From the NCBI RefSeq assembly GCF_036038375.1, contig NZ_CP107935.1, positions 7,626,001-7,690,000 of the forward strand: a stretch of 64,000 nt of DNA, given 5' to 3'. Below, piece after piece: positions 27,926 through 39,323 of the stretch (the stretch's first letter is position 1; every line of letters begins with the position of its first letter). The notes beneath the pieces are model-generated. The model saw only the letters and a list, made by a program, of their open reading frames with translations, did no database searches and was not told where the DNA came from. Origin of the DNA: Streptomyces sp. NBC_00414. GTDB taxonomy: Bacteria; Actinomycetota; Actinomycetes; Streptomycetales; Streptomycetaceae. Position numbers and translations under genes: made by a program.

Positions 27926-28836
27926 ATGGTGCCTCCCTGTGCCTGTCGCCGGTCCATCCGGGCCGTGACCCAGTCGGTGAAACGGGTCATCGGAATGGTC
28001 AACGCGACGAAGACCAGACCCGCGACGATGTACGGCGTGTAGTTGAGACTGCGGCCCACGATGATGTCCGCGGCGCGCACGGCGTCGACCGCGCCGCCGA
28101 TCGAGACGAGTCCGGTGTCCTTCTGCAGCGACACCAGATCGTTGAGCAGCGGTGGCACCTGGCGGCGTACGGCCTGGGGGAGGACCACGTACCGCAGCGC
28201 CTGACGGTTGCTCAGCCCGAGCGAGCGTGCCGCGGCGCGCTGCGAGGGGTGGACCGACTCGATGCCGGCGCGGAAGACCTCGGCCACGTACGCCGAGTAC
28301 GTCAGCGTGAGCGCCGTACCGCCCAGCAGTACCGGATCCACCGTGATGCCCTGCAGCCGCAGTGCCGGTACGCCCAGTACCACGATCATCAGATTGATGA
28401 TCAGCGGAAGGCCACGGAAGAAGTCGGTGTACGCGGCGGCCAGCGCCCGGAGCGGGAAGAACACCGGACCGCGCAGGGTGCGGGCGACGGCGATCAGCAT
28501 GCCGAGGACGAGGACCGCCACGCCGCACACGAGCAGCAGCCGGACGTTCAGCCACAGGCCTTCGAGGACCTTGGGGAACGCCTCGCGCGCGTACCGCGCG
28601 TTGAAGAACGTCTCCTTCGTGCGCGGCCAGCCGGGTGCGTTGACGACCACGAGGTAGAGGACGACGCCCGTCACCAGGGTGGAGAGCGCGCCGATGGCCG
28701 TCGCGCGGCGGGCACGGGAGCGTTTGTGGCGCTCCCGCTCGATCCGCCGCCGCGAGGGGACGTAAGGATCGTGCGCGGCCCCCTCGGCAGGGTTCTCGCC
28801 CGGTTCCCCGCCCGACTCCTCCTTCACAGAGGTCAC
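27922..28836 (-). CDS. Amino-acid ABC transporter permease
   Basis: A 304-residue permease of the His/Glu/Gln/Arg type. After a charged 45-residue cytoplasmic N-terminus it has a first membrane helix and then the conserved five-helix core: EGLWLNVRLLLVCGVAVLVLG, FRGLPLIINLMIV, YSAYVAEVFRAGIESVHPSQ and AARSLGLSNRQALRYVVLPQA, the EAA-like loop that docks on the ATPase. GTG 28836 overlaps the TGA of the binding-protein gene (GTGA). An open-frame extension to 28935 would run into that gene. Confidence 0.92.
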   Translation of the reverse strand: MTSVKEESGGEPGENPAEGAAHDPYVPSRRRIERERHKRSRARRATAIGALSTLVTGVVLYLVVVNAPGWPRTKETFFNARYAREAFPKVLEGLWLNVRLLLVCGVAVLVLGMLIAVARTLRGPVFFPLRALAAAYTDFFRGLPLIINLMIVVLGVPALRLQGITVDPVLLGGTALTLTYSAYVAEVFRAGIESVHPSQRAAARSLGLSNRQALRYVVLPQAVRRQVPPLLNDLVSLQKDTGLVSIGGAVDAVRAADIIVGRSLNYTPYIVAGLVFVALTIPMTRFTDWVTARMDRRQAQGGTI

Positions 28837-29714
28837 TTGAGAACCGGCGCGTCGACGGCCTCGGACAGCCACTGCTTCTCGATCGCGGCGAGGGTGCCGT
28901 CCTCGCGCAGGGCGTCCACGGCGTCCGTCACACACGAGGTGAGCGCGCTGCCCTTGTCCAGGACGAGCCCGAACTGCTCCGGTGTGCCGCCCTGGTTCTC
29001 GAACTGCCCGACGATCCTCGCGTCCGTGACCTCGGCCGCGGTGATGTAGAAGGCGGTCGGCAGGTCGACGACGATGGCGTCCACCTGGCCGTTCTTCAGC
29101 GCGGACTTGGCCTGGTCGTTCTTCGCGTACGCGGCCGGATCCTCCGTCGGCTTCACCACGTCGTCGATGTGGTCGAGGCTGGTCGTGCCTACCTGGGCGC
29201 CCAGCTTGACGTCCTTGAGGTCGGCGACGGTCTTCGCCCCGGCGGCCTTGGAGCCCTTCAGCGCGACGACGGCCTGGCGTACGTCGTAGTAGCCGGACGA
29301 GAAATCGACGGCCTTCTTGCGCTCGTCACTGATCGAGACCTGGTTGATGTCGAAGTCGAAGGTCTTCTCACCGGGCGCGAAGGCCTTGTTGAAGGGCACG
29401 CTCTGCCAGACGACGTCGCCCTTGCCATAGCCGAGCTGCTTCGCCACGGCGTACGCGACGGCCGACTCGAAGCCCTCGCCGCTCGCCGGTTCGCCGTCCT
29501 TGAACCACGGCTCGTACGCGGGCTCGTCCGTCGCGATCGTCAGCTTCCCGGAGACCTCGGTACCCAGGTCGCCCTTGGCGCACGAAGCGCCGGAGGGCTT
29601 GTCGGCGGCCTTCTCCTCGGGCTGCGGACTGCAGCCGACGGCGACGGCGACGGCGAGCAGAGCGACGGCGGCGGCGGAAGAAACCCCGCGCAGGGTGCTT
29701 CGAGCAGGATGCAT
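28833..29714 (-). CDS. Amino-acid ABC transporter substrate-binding lipoprotein
   Basis: A 293-residue family 3 solute-binding protein. It opens with a lipoprotein signal (hydrophobic AVALLAVAVAVGC, lipid-modified Cys near residue 28). The mature part has KLTIATDEPAYEPWFKDGEP, GFESAVAYAVAKQLG, FDFDINQVSISDERKKAVDFS and GAQVGTTSLDHIDD, matching polar amino-acid binding proteins. It captures the ligand outside the membrane for the permease encoded next. ATG 29714 lacks a clear ribosome site. First gene of the operon. Confidence 0.92.
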   Translation of the reverse strand: MHPARSTLRGVSSAAAVALLAVAVAVGCSPQPEEKAADKPSGASCAKGDLGTEVSGKLTIATDEPAYEPWFKDGEPASGEGFESAVAYAVAKQLGYGKGDVVWQSVPFNKAFAPGEKTFDFDINQVSISDERKKAVDFSSGYYDVRQAVVALKGSKAAGAKTVADLKDVKLGAQVGTTSLDHIDDVVKPTEDPAAYAKNDQAKSALKNGQVDAIVVDLPTAFYITAAEVTDARIVGQFENQGGTPEQFGLVLDKGSALTSCVTDAVDALREDGTLAAIEKQWLSEAVDAPVLK

Positions 29715-30139
29715 GGCGGGAGAGTGGCAGGACGCGGGCCCGGCTGTCGAGGTCGCGGCGGCAACCGTCCGCATAGTGGGAACGGGTGTTGCAATGCTGT
29801 GAACTGGGGTGTCCGCGGCGCAAATCCGGGTGCCCGCAGAGTTCGGACCAGGGCGGCTCGCAGGACGCGGCGCCCGGGGCGGTGGCCGCCGGACGTCGGC
29901 CACCGCTGCCAGGCGGGGCCGCCGGCCGAGGGCGGGGATCGAAGGGCCGGCGACCCGTCCGGCACAGGAGCCGTCATCCTGTGCGGGACTGCTCCCAGTG
30001 GACAGCGCGCTCCCGGACGCGGGGAGCGCGCGCGGGGCACCGGAGTGAGCGCTCTGTTCACACGGGGCACGCGAGCCTCCGGCCCGTGCCCCTGTCCGGC
30101 TTGCGGTCACGTGGTGAGCCGACCGTGGATCCGGGCCGG
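29715..30139. other. Intergenic region with no recognised gene
   Basis: About 425 bp between the start of the amino-acid binding-protein gene and the repeat hairpin at 30140. It should contain the binding-protein promoter on the minus strand; TTGCAA at 29793-29788 is a possible -35 box, but no good -10 follows at normal spacing. Frames here lack starts with ribosome sites. Nothing else is recognised. Confidence 0.5.
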
Positions 30140-30178
30140 GCGCGCCGTTCCCCGCGCCCCTGAGGGGCACGGGGAACG
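30140..30178 (-). terminator. Repeat-family hairpin, terminator of the MBL gene
   Basis: GCGCCGTTCCCCGCGCCCCT (30140-30159) is followed by its near-inverted copy, making a hairpin of about 16 bp with one mismatch, 7 bp beyond the stop of the MBL-fold gene. The left arm is identical to units of the array at 44667-44770. Confidence 0.75.
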
Positions 30179-30184
30179 GGCCGG

Positions 30185-30841
30185 CTACCAGCCGCGGGCG
30201 CGCCACTCCGGCAGATGGGGGCGCTCCGCGCCCAGCGACGTGTCGTTGCCGTGTCCCGGGTAGACCCACGTCTCGTCCGGCAGCGCGCCGAAGATCTTCG
30301 TCTCCACATCGTGGATCAGACTGGCGAAGGCCTTCGCATCCTTACGTGTGTTGCCCACACCCCCCGGGAAGAGACAGTCCCCCGTGAACACATGAGGATG
30401 GCCGTGCGGGTCGTCGTAGACCAGTGCGATCGAACCGGGTGTGTGCCCCACCAGATGGCGTGCGGTCAGTTCCACGCGGCCCACCCGGATCGTGTCGCCG
30501 TCCCCGACCGGTACGTCCGTCGGTACGGGGATGCCGTCGACGTCGTCCCGACCCGCGTACGTACGCGCGCCCGTGGCCGCCACGACCTCCGCGAGGGCCT
30601 GCCAGTGGTCACCGTGCTGATGGGTGGTCACCACGGAGGTGATCCCGTCGGCGCCGATCAGGGTGAGCAGCGTCCCGGCGTCGTTGGCCGCGTCGATCAG
30701 CAGCTGCTCGTCCGTGGCCCGACAGCGCAGCACATAGGCGTTGTTGTCCATCGGGCCGACCGCGACCTTGGAGATCATCAGGTCCCGCAGCTCGTGCACA
30801 TCCGCAGGGCCGCCGACCTTCACCGCTCCGCTGTACGTCAT
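30185..30841 (-). CDS. MBL-fold metallo-hydrolase (glyoxalase II-like)
   Basis: A 218-residue metallo-beta-lactamase-fold hydrolase with the metal motif THQHGDH (residues about 73-79), the later HLVGHTPGS (His) and FTGDCLF (Asp), and YPGHGNDTSLGAE near the C-terminus. This pattern matches the glyoxalase II-like subgroup that hydrolyses thioesters; in mycothiol-using actinobacteria the natural thiol would be mycothiol, which is inference. Start is ATG 30841. It lies next to a DinB-type gene on the same strand, with 10 bp between. Confidence 0.88.
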   Translation of the reverse strand: MTYSGAVKVGGPADVHELRDLMISKVAVGPMDNNAYVLRCRATDEQLLIDAANDAGTLLTLIGADGITSVVTTHQHGDHWQALAEVVAATGARTYAGRDDVDGIPVPTDVPVGDGDTIRVGRVELTARHLVGHTPGSIALVYDDPHGHPHVFTGDCLFPGGVGNTRKDAKAFASLIHDVETKIFGALPDETWVYPGHGNDTSLGAERPHLPEWRARGW

Positions 30842-30851
30842 ACCGCTCAGC

Positions 30852-31550
30852 CTATAGCGGGGGCAGCGCGGGAAGAGGCCCGCCCTTGACGAGCAGGTCC
30901 GCCCCGTCCCGGCGCCCGGCGAGCCAGCCGAGCAGGGCGGCAGCGGGACCGGTCACGATGACCTCCGCCTCGCCTCCGGCGCCTTCGGAGCCGCGGCCCG
31001 TGCTCCACGCGCGCGTGCCGTCCGTGACGCGCGTGGAGGGAACCTCGGGGTGCCCGGCGAAGCGGTCCGCGAGGAAGGCGACCTCCCGCTCCACGAACTC
31101 CTCCGGCACGTCCTCCAGCTCGTACCCGATCCCCAGATCCACCCGGTGCAGCTCGACCTCGGCCCAGCGCCGGAACGGCACCCGGTCCGCAGAGTCGGTC
31201 ACCCCGTTGCGCAGTTCCAGGATGCGGGACCAGTCGGCGGGCGCGGCCCCGGCCTCCTGGAAGCGGTCCGCGCTGTCGCGCAGGTCCGCGAGCTGTGCCT
31301 CCAGGGGCCTGGGGGCGTCCCGCTCGATGTCGGCGTCGCGCGCGTCCGCGGAGGAATACATCGGCCGCCCCTCCAGGACGTTCACCAGCGCGTCCGCGTT
31401 GCGGGCGAGGTGGGCCAGGACGTGTCCACGGCTCCAGCCGGGCAGCCGTGACGGTTCGGTCACAGAAGCGTTGTCCAGTCGGGCGACTGCGCTGAGCAGC
31501 CGTTCGGTCGCGTCACGTACAGACGCCAGGTCGCGCACATGATCGTTCAT
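30852..31550 (-). CDS. Maleylpyruvate isomerase-family (DinB-fold) mycothiol-dependent protein
   Basis: A 232-residue protein with an N-terminal MDMPI/DinB four-helix domain: RLPGWSRGHVLAHLARNADAL (His ligand in the GHVLAHL motif), DLRDSADRFQEA and RRWAEVELHRVDLGIGYEL, whose His residues bind the metal with HVLAHL. The C-terminal part ends PAAALLGWLAGRRDG, typical of the family. These enzymes use mycothiol for isomerase or transferase reactions. ATG 31550 has GGAG close upstream. The next gene (MBL-fold hydrolase) starts 10 bp downstream; both may act on mycothiol adducts. Confidence 0.85.
   Translation of the reverse strand: MNDHVRDLASVRDATERLLSAVARLDNASVTEPSRLPGWSRGHVLAHLARNADALVNVLEGRPMYSSADARDADIERDAPRPLEAQLADLRDSADRFQEAGAAPADWSRILELRNGVTDSADRVPFRRWAEVELHRVDLGIGYELEDVPEEFVEREVAFLADRFAGHPEVPSTRVTDGTRAWSTGRGSEGAGGEAEVIVTGPAAALLGWLAGRRDGADLLVKGGPLPALPPL
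31006..31017. repeat. CACGCGCGCGTG palindrome (one of ten copies)
   Basis: This 12-bp self-complementary word occurs at 467, 773, 953, 9874, 10579, 11429, 25754, 27502, 31006 and 38362 (start positions). It lies in several different genes and in all three codon phases, as well as in non-coding DNA. No copy is seen after 38373. Role unknown. Confidence 0.8.
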
Positions 31551-31695
31551 GTCTCCGACGATAGCTGCGCCACACGTTCGGGTGAAGGTGTCGGGCGACC
31601 TCCGCAAATCGAATGCGCGTGCTATAAGGTCGAGGGCGGCGCCGGGCATTCTTGGAAGCCCGGGATTGTTCTCTTCGAGGCGAACCGAACCGGCG

Positions 31696-31718
31696 TTGTC
31701 AGTGGCTCCCCCTAGTCT
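31696..31718 (+). promoter_or_regulatory. RecA-NDp/PafBC-type DNA-damage promoter of uvrA
   Basis: TTGTCAGTG (31696-31704), 8-base spacer, TAGTCT (31713-31718), an exact match to TTGTCRGTG-N8-TANNNT. It precedes the uvrA GTG by 56 bases and lies 146 bp outside the divergent DinB-type gene. Confidence 0.85.
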
Positions 31719-31773
31719 GGGAAAGACGGGGGCCTCGCCCCTGTCACTTCTCTCTAGAAAGGTGCGGACCGGC

Positions 31774-34857
<3,084 letters not shown>

Positions 34858-34898
34858 ACCAGGTGCAGGGCCGTGTGGTCCTGCATGTCGTCACCGTC

Positions 34899-34940
34899 AC
34901 GCGCCGCGCCCCACGGGAACCCCCGTGGGGCGCGGCGCGT
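34899..34940 (+). terminator. Terminator after uvrA
   Basis: A 19-bp perfect stem (arms 34899-34917 and 34922-34940) with a 4-base loop, 41 bp past the uvrA stop. It has no U-tract, as usual in Streptomyces. Confidence 0.85.
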
Positions 34941-35019
34941 CGCGGAACCGTGCCGGGTGTTCCGCCCAGGGGATGCCGGGTCGGGCCGTCGTGTGCCTGC
35001 GGGCCCGTGGTGGCTGATC

Positions 35020-35039
35020 GCGCGGTTCCCCGCGCCCCT
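35020..35039 (+). repeat. Copy of the GTTCCCCGCGCCCCT dispersed repeat
   Basis: GCGCGGTTCCCCGCGCCCCT, preceded by TGGCTGATC. Nearly the same string, with its flank GGCTGATC, occurs at 44659-44686, and another copy at 30140. It sits 20 bp downstream of the stop of the minus-strand sugar kinase gene, where it may help terminate. Confidence 0.75.
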
Positions 35040-35059
35040 TCGGGGGCTACCGAGGTCGC

Positions 35060-35971
35060 TCAGAAGGCGCCCAGTTCATGGGCGTACGGCGGTTCCGCGC
35101 CCGCGCGGGAGCAGGTGATCGCCGCGGCCCGCGCGGCGAACCGCAGCAGCTCGTCCCAGCCGTCGGCGCCCAGACCCGCCGGTCCCGCGGCGGACAGCGC
35201 GTCGCGGGCGGCGAGGCCGTGCAGCAGCGCCGCGTTCACCGTGTCGCCCGCGCCGATCGTGTCCACCACATCGACCGGCTCGCCCGGCACGGAGTACTCG
35301 CCGCCGTCACGGGTGAAGGCGGTCAGCCCGTCGCCGCCCCGTGTGATCACGACGGCCGAGGGGCCGGAGGCCAGCCACTCGCGCGGAGTGCCGCCCAGCC
35401 AGCGGGCGTCCTCCTCGGACAGCTTGAGCAGCGACACCGAGGGCAGCCAGCTCTTGAACCGGGCCCGGTAGGCGTCCGGGTCGGGGATGAGCCCCGCGCG
35501 GATGTTCGGATCGAGCGTGGTGAACACGCCCCGCGCGGACGCGCTCCGCATCAGTTCCTCGTACGCGCTCGCACCCGGCTCCAGGATCAGCGAACAGGTG
35601 CCGAAGGACACCGCTCGCGTCCCGTCGGGGAGGTGGGCGGGCGCCGAGAACAACCGGTCCGCGGTGCCCTCGACGTAGAAGGAGTACCCCGCCGAGCCGT
35701 CCGCGGCGATGGACGCGACGGCGAGGGTCGTGGGCTCGGCGCCCCGCTGCACGGACGACACGTCCACGCCCGCCTCGCGCAGCCCCTCGGCCAGGGCCTC
35801 GCCGAAGGCGTCGGTCGAGATCCGGGAGCAGAAGGCCGTGGGCGAGCCGAGGCGGCCCAGGGCCACCGCCGTGTTGTACGGGCCGCCACCGCGGCGCGGA
35901 GCGAGCACGGCGAGCGCGCCCGACTCACTGGGCACCAGGTCGATCAGGGCCTCACCGGCGACGACGATCAC
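35060..35971 (-). CDS. PfkB-family sugar kinase (fructokinase-like)
   Basis: A 303-residue ribokinase-fold enzyme: VVAGEALIDLVPSESG and GGGPYNTAVALGRLG (PfkB signature 1), FCSRISTDAFGEALAEGL, DPNIRAGLIPD and the catalytic DTIGAGDTVNAALLHGL near residue 255. The GGPYNTAVALGRLG pattern fits fructokinase or a similar ketose kinase. GTG 35971 overlaps the LacI stop (GTGA) and has an AGGA site. Coupling to the LacI gene suggests that the regulator responds to the sugar this enzyme phosphorylates. Confidence 0.9.
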   Translation of the reverse strand: MIVVAGEALIDLVPSESGALAVLAPRRGGGPYNTAVALGRLGSPTAFCSRISTDAFGEALAEGLREAGVDVSSVQRGAEPTTLAVASIAADGSAGYSFYVEGTADRLFSAPAHLPDGTRAVSFGTCSLILEPGASAYEELMRSASARGVFTTLDPNIRAGLIPDPDAYRARFKSWLPSVSLLKLSEEDARWLGGTPREWLASGPSAVVITRGGDGLTAFTRDGGEYSVPGEPVDVVDTIGAGDTVNAALLHGLAARDALSAAGPAGLGADGWDELLRFAARAAAITCSRAGAEPPYAHELGAF

Positions 35972-36999
35972 GAGTCGGTTCCTTTCTCGGGGCAGCCGCA
36001 CGAGGTGCGGTGTACGAAGGCGGAGGGCAGCCGGACCGTACGGGCGGGCCGGCCGGGGGAGTCCAGCCGTTCCAGCAGCAGCCGCACGGCCTGGGTCCCG
36101 ATCTCCTTGCTGGGCTGGGAGACGGCGGTGAGCCGGGGCGAGAAGAGGTCCGCCCAGGAGAAGTCGTCGAAGCAGCACAGAGCCAGATCGCCGGGCACGG
36201 ACAGACCCCGCGCGCGGACGGCCCGCAGCGCGCCGATGGTCATCGCGTTGTTCGCGGTGACGAGCGCCGTCGGTGGCGCCGGGAGGGACAGCAGCGCCCC
36301 GGTCGCCCGCTCGGCGCCCGCCGCCTCCGAGTTGCCGGGGATCACGAGCCGCTCGTCGTAGGGGAGTCCCGCGTACGCCAGGCCGTGCCGGTAACCGGTG
36401 ATCCGCTCGCTCGTCGTGCTGAGGCCCGGGAGGCCCGCGACCAGGCCGATCCTGCGGTGGCCCAGTTCGGCGAGGTGGGTGACCAGGTGGGTGACGGACC
36501 CGGCGCTCTCCGCGGAGACCTGGTCGAACGCGAAACCGGGCGCCGGGCTCCCGTCGACCAGCCGGTCCAGGAACACCGTGGGGACGTCGTGCCGCCCGAG
36601 GTAGCCGATCAGTTCCTGCGGCTGTGCGGACGGCGCGACGATCATGCCGTCCACGCGCCGCTCGTGGAGCAGCTGGACCGCTTTGCGCTCATGGACCGGG
36701 TCGTCGTGCGGATCCGCGATCAGCAGGCCGTAGCCGTGCTCCAGAGCGCCCGCCTCCACTCCCTGGAGGATCTCCGTGAAGTAGGGGTTGCTGATCGCCG
36801 ACACCGCGAGCCCGATGGACCGGGTGCGCGCGGTGACCAGGGACCTGGCCAGGCCGTTCGGGGTGTAGCCGAGTGCGTCGACGGCGTCGAGCACGGCCTG
36901 GCGCGTGTGCGGCAGCACCGGGCGCGTGTCGTTGAGCACGTGGGAGACCGTCGCGACGGACACGCCCGCGTGCCGGGCCACATCGGCCATCGTCGCCAT
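35968..36999 (-). CDS. LacI-family transcriptional regulator
   Basis: A 343-residue repressor. The N-terminal HTH and hinge are MADVARHAGVSVATVSHVLN and LDAVDALGYTPNGLARSL; the periplasmic-binding-like effector domain runs from about residue 60, with SIGLAVSAISNPYFTEILQG and RRVDGMIVAPSAQPQELI. The C-terminus ends with SCGCPEKG, an unusual Cys pair. ATG 36999 has GGGAGG 5 bases upstream. A large palindrome 82 bp upstream is its probable auto-operator. It is coupled to the downstream PfkB sugar kinase gene. Confidence 0.93.
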   Translation of the reverse strand: MATMADVARHAGVSVATVSHVLNDTRPVLPHTRQAVLDAVDALGYTPNGLARSLVTARTRSIGLAVSAISNPYFTEILQGVEAGALEHGYGLLIADPHDDPVHERKAVQLLHERRVDGMIVAPSAQPQELIGYLGRHDVPTVFLDRLVDGSPAPGFAFDQVSAESAGSVTHLVTHLAELGHRRIGLVAGLPGLSTTSERITGYRHGLAYAGLPYDERLVIPGNSEAAGAERATGALLSLPAPPTALVTANNAMTIGALRAVRARGLSVPGDLALCCFDDFSWADLFSPRLTAVSQPSKEIGTQAVRLLLERLDSPGRPARTVRLPSAFVHRTSCGCPEKGTDS

Positions 37000-37080
37000 G
37001 CTGTCCTCCCGCGGTCCTGCCCGGAACCGGCTGCCCCGTGCGGAACCGGCTGCCCGCCCGCGAAAGTACCCCATCCGACG

Positions 37081-37116
37081 TCGCACGTAAACGCTTGCGC
37101 AAGCGTTTATGTGCGA
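37081..37116. promoter_or_regulatory. LacI-type operator upstream of the lacI gene
   Basis: A 36-bp dyad with one mismatched pair. Its central AAACGCTTGCGCAAGCGTTT is identical to the core of the palindrome at 24992-25021. It is located 82 bp before the LacI start codon, as expected for autoregulation, and has the usual LacI-family pattern with a central CG. Confidence 0.82.
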
Positions 37117-37183
37117 CGGGGTCGAGCGCGGGAGCGGCCTTTCACGCCCGCTCCCGGCCCCGCCCGCAACCGGCCCCGCTCGC

Positions 37184-38131
37184 TCACTCCCAGTCCCATC
37201 CGATTCCCACGATCCCCGACCGCACCCGCTGCTCCACCATGTGGACCGACCGGTGGTGGCCGCTCAGTGCCAGTTCCTGACGGCCGCTGCGGGGCGCCGC
37301 CGCCGAGTGCTGGCTGAACCGGTGACAGCGCACGGGCAGCGCCCCCTCGGTGAACCGCACCTCAAGGGCGTACTGCCCGCCGGAGAAGCCGAAACCGCGG
37401 ACGTACTCGCCGGACGCGCCCGCCGTACCGTCCTCGACGCCGTACCGGAACAGAAAGGTGTCGCCCGCCCGCAGCAGCGTGTCGAAGAGCAGCTCGGCGA
37501 CGAGCACGCCGGTCTCGTGGTGCCGGAGCACACGTCCCGTGCGGCAGTTCTCCAGGGCGTGCACCGTCATGCGCTCCGGGGCGCAGCCGGGATCGCCGTG
37601 GTGGACGGCCACGTAACGGTCGACGCCGTCCTTGTGGGCGCGCACGATGTGCTGGCAGTCGCGTTCCAGCAGCTCGCGGTGGGCGCCGATCCGTACGCGT
37701 TCGTGCTGGCCGAGGGCGAGCAGCCCGCCGTCGAGCGGTGAGTCGAGCTCGGCCAGGAGCTTCTCCAGGGCTCCGGAGGCCTCGACCAGCGAGCGGTACG
37801 AGCGGGCGGCGGGGCGTTCCGCGGCGGAGAGCTCGTCGGCCGTCGTGAGCAGGCGGATCAGCGACTCGTCCGGCAGCTGGAGTATCTCCTCCAGGGCGCG
37901 CACGGCCCGCAGGGACTCGGCCCGCTGGGGGCGCCGGGCGCCCTGCTGCCAGTAACTCAGGCTCGTCACGCCGACCTTGACCCCGTACCGCGTCAGATGG
38001 TGCTGTACGCGCTGCAGCGGCAGTCCACGAGCGGTGATCGCGGCGCGCAGCGCGACATGGAAGGGGCCGACCCGCAGGGCCGTGTCCAGTTCCGCCGCGG
38101 CGACGTCCGCGTGCTGTGTGCCGTGCCGCAT
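37184..38131 (-). CDS. Helix-turn-helix (XRE-like) regulator with long C-terminal domain
   Basis: A 315-residue protein. The N-terminal third resembles an XRE HTH (VALRAAITARGLPLQRVQHHL, VGVTSLSYWQQGARRPQRAES). Residues 130-315 form a domain I do not recognise, rich in beta-type sequence (VRIGAHRELLERDCQHIVRAHKDGVDRYVAV, CRTGRVLRHHETGVLVAELLF). Similar proteins occur as single genes in streptomycetes with no tested role. ATG 38131 has AAAGG upstream. Function unknown. Confidence 0.7.
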   Translation of the reverse strand: MRHGTQHADVAAAELDTALRVGPFHVALRAAITARGLPLQRVQHHLTRYGVKVGVTSLSYWQQGARRPQRAESLRAVRALEEILQLPDESLIRLLTTADELSAAERPAARSYRSLVEASGALEKLLAELDSPLDGGLLALGQHERVRIGAHRELLERDCQHIVRAHKDGVDRYVAVHHGDPGCAPERMTVHALENCRTGRVLRHHETGVLVAELLFDTLLRAGDTFLFRYGVEDGTAGASGEYVRGFGFSGGQYALEVRFTEGALPVRCHRFSQHSAAAPRSGRQELALSGHHRSVHMVEQRVRSGIVGIGWDWE

Positions 38132-38602
38132 GCAGGGGCCTTTCTTTGGAAGCTCACAACGGCTGCTCGGGCCGTTCGCGCTGCTCGGAGGGGCCGCCCC
38201 GGTCGGCGTACGGGGGATGGTCACATGCGTACGCCGTGGTTCCCGGCCCAAGTAATCCCGCATTGAAGCCTGTTGACCAGGCGCGGACAACACCTGATGC
38301 GCAAACTCGCTGCCGCCGGGGTCCCGGGCCGGTCTCCGAACGCCTCGTCGGCGCGCCCGGGCACGCGCGCGTGAGCGTCGGCGGCGGCGGCGGGTACGGG
38401 TGGGGAGGCCGCGCCGGGCCGAGCGGTGGCTCAAGGCCGGGCGGGTGGTGTCTTCATCGGGCGGGCGGTGACTCCCGCCCGGACATGCGACGGCCCGGAG
38501 CGCGGGCGGTGGAGGTCCGGCGGACAAGAGTCCTGGACCCGATGACACGCGTGCGCTCCGGGCTGCCTTCGCGCTGTACGAACGGTGAGGTGACCGCCCG
38601 GA
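38132..38602. other. Intergenic region without a supported gene
   Basis: About 470 bp upstream of the XRE-like gene. It should hold that gene's promoter. The only notable element is a CACGCGCGCGTG palindrome at 38362. Open frames here lack ribosome sites and recognisable products. Confidence 0.5.
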
Positions 38603-38794
38603 TCAGGGGCGGGGGTCCGCGCCCTGCCGCGTCGACCGCAGGCGTTTGGCGCGGACGATGTCGGGGTCGCGGGGGTCGAGGCCGGACAGCAGGCTGTCGC
38701 CGTACTGCTCCTCGTCCTGGTACGGGCGGACCCGGACCGACCGTCGTGTCTTCTCGATCCGTGTCTGTCGCATCTTCCGCAGCCCTTCGGTCAT
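38603..38794 (-). CDS. Small basic hypothetical protein (63 aa)
   Basis: A short minus-strand gene coding for a highly charged peptide, with RQTRIEKTRRSVRVRPY and LSGLDPRDPDIVRAKRL. The codon usage and third-position GC look like real coding DNA. No family is recognised. ATG 38794 is preceded by AGG at short distance. Without comparison to other genomes I cannot be sure it is expressed. Confidence 0.5.
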   Translation of the reverse strand: MTEGLRKMRQTRIEKTRRSVRVRPYQDEEQYGDSLLSGLDPRDPDIVRAKRLRSTRQGADPRP

Positions 38795-39293
38795 CGACCT
38801 GACGCCTTTGTCCGGGGCGCCCGGTCCACCTGCATCTGCACTGGTACGAGCATTGCCCCGAATTGTCTTCGTGTCGTCACGGCCAGCCCCCGAAACAGGT
38901 TCCGGTCAACCACAATTGCCCACCTCCGGCGGGCCGTAACCGTCCACGTCGGAAGGGGTGTTGGGCGGGGGCCGCCGAGGCGTGTCCCAGGCGGGTGCCG
39001 TATCGGCCGGTCGAGCGGCCGGAAAGCGCCGTGGACGCGGTCGGTCACCCGCACGCCGCCCGCCCGCGCGGGACGGCCCCCGGCCGGCCGCGGCGCACTT
39101 CCGAGCCCTCCGGAAGCCGCCGCTCCCGGTGGTCGCGGACGATCACCGCCGGGCGCCCACGCGATCCTCCTTCCGGAGGCGCTGTGCGGACCGCTCCCAT
39201 GCGGGCAGGGTGGGGACGGGGGGCCGGACCTGGCCGGATCGTGGTCCGGAGCGGCCGGGACCGGGCCCGGCCGGAGACCGGCGGGCCGTCACG
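38795..39293. other. Intergenic region before uvrC, no recognised gene
   Basis: About 500 bp of very GC-rich sequence between the small basic ORF and uvrC. Frames that read through into uvrC show no conserved protein before its ATG. Nothing else is recognised apart from the promoter candidate at 39294. Confidence 0.5.
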
Positions 39294-39316
39294 CTGTCAC
39301 ACCCCGCCAGTAGGGT
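39294..39316 (+). promoter_or_regulatory. Degenerate PafBC-type promoter of uvrC
   Basis: CTGTCACAC (39294-39302), 8-base spacer, TAGGGT (39311-39316). The TGTCA core, spacing and -10 fit the uvrA/uvrB/ogt promoters; the last three bases of the upstream element do not. The ATG follows 7 bases later at 39324, so the message would be leaderless. Confidence 0.5.
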
Positions 39317-39323
39317 GGGAGAC

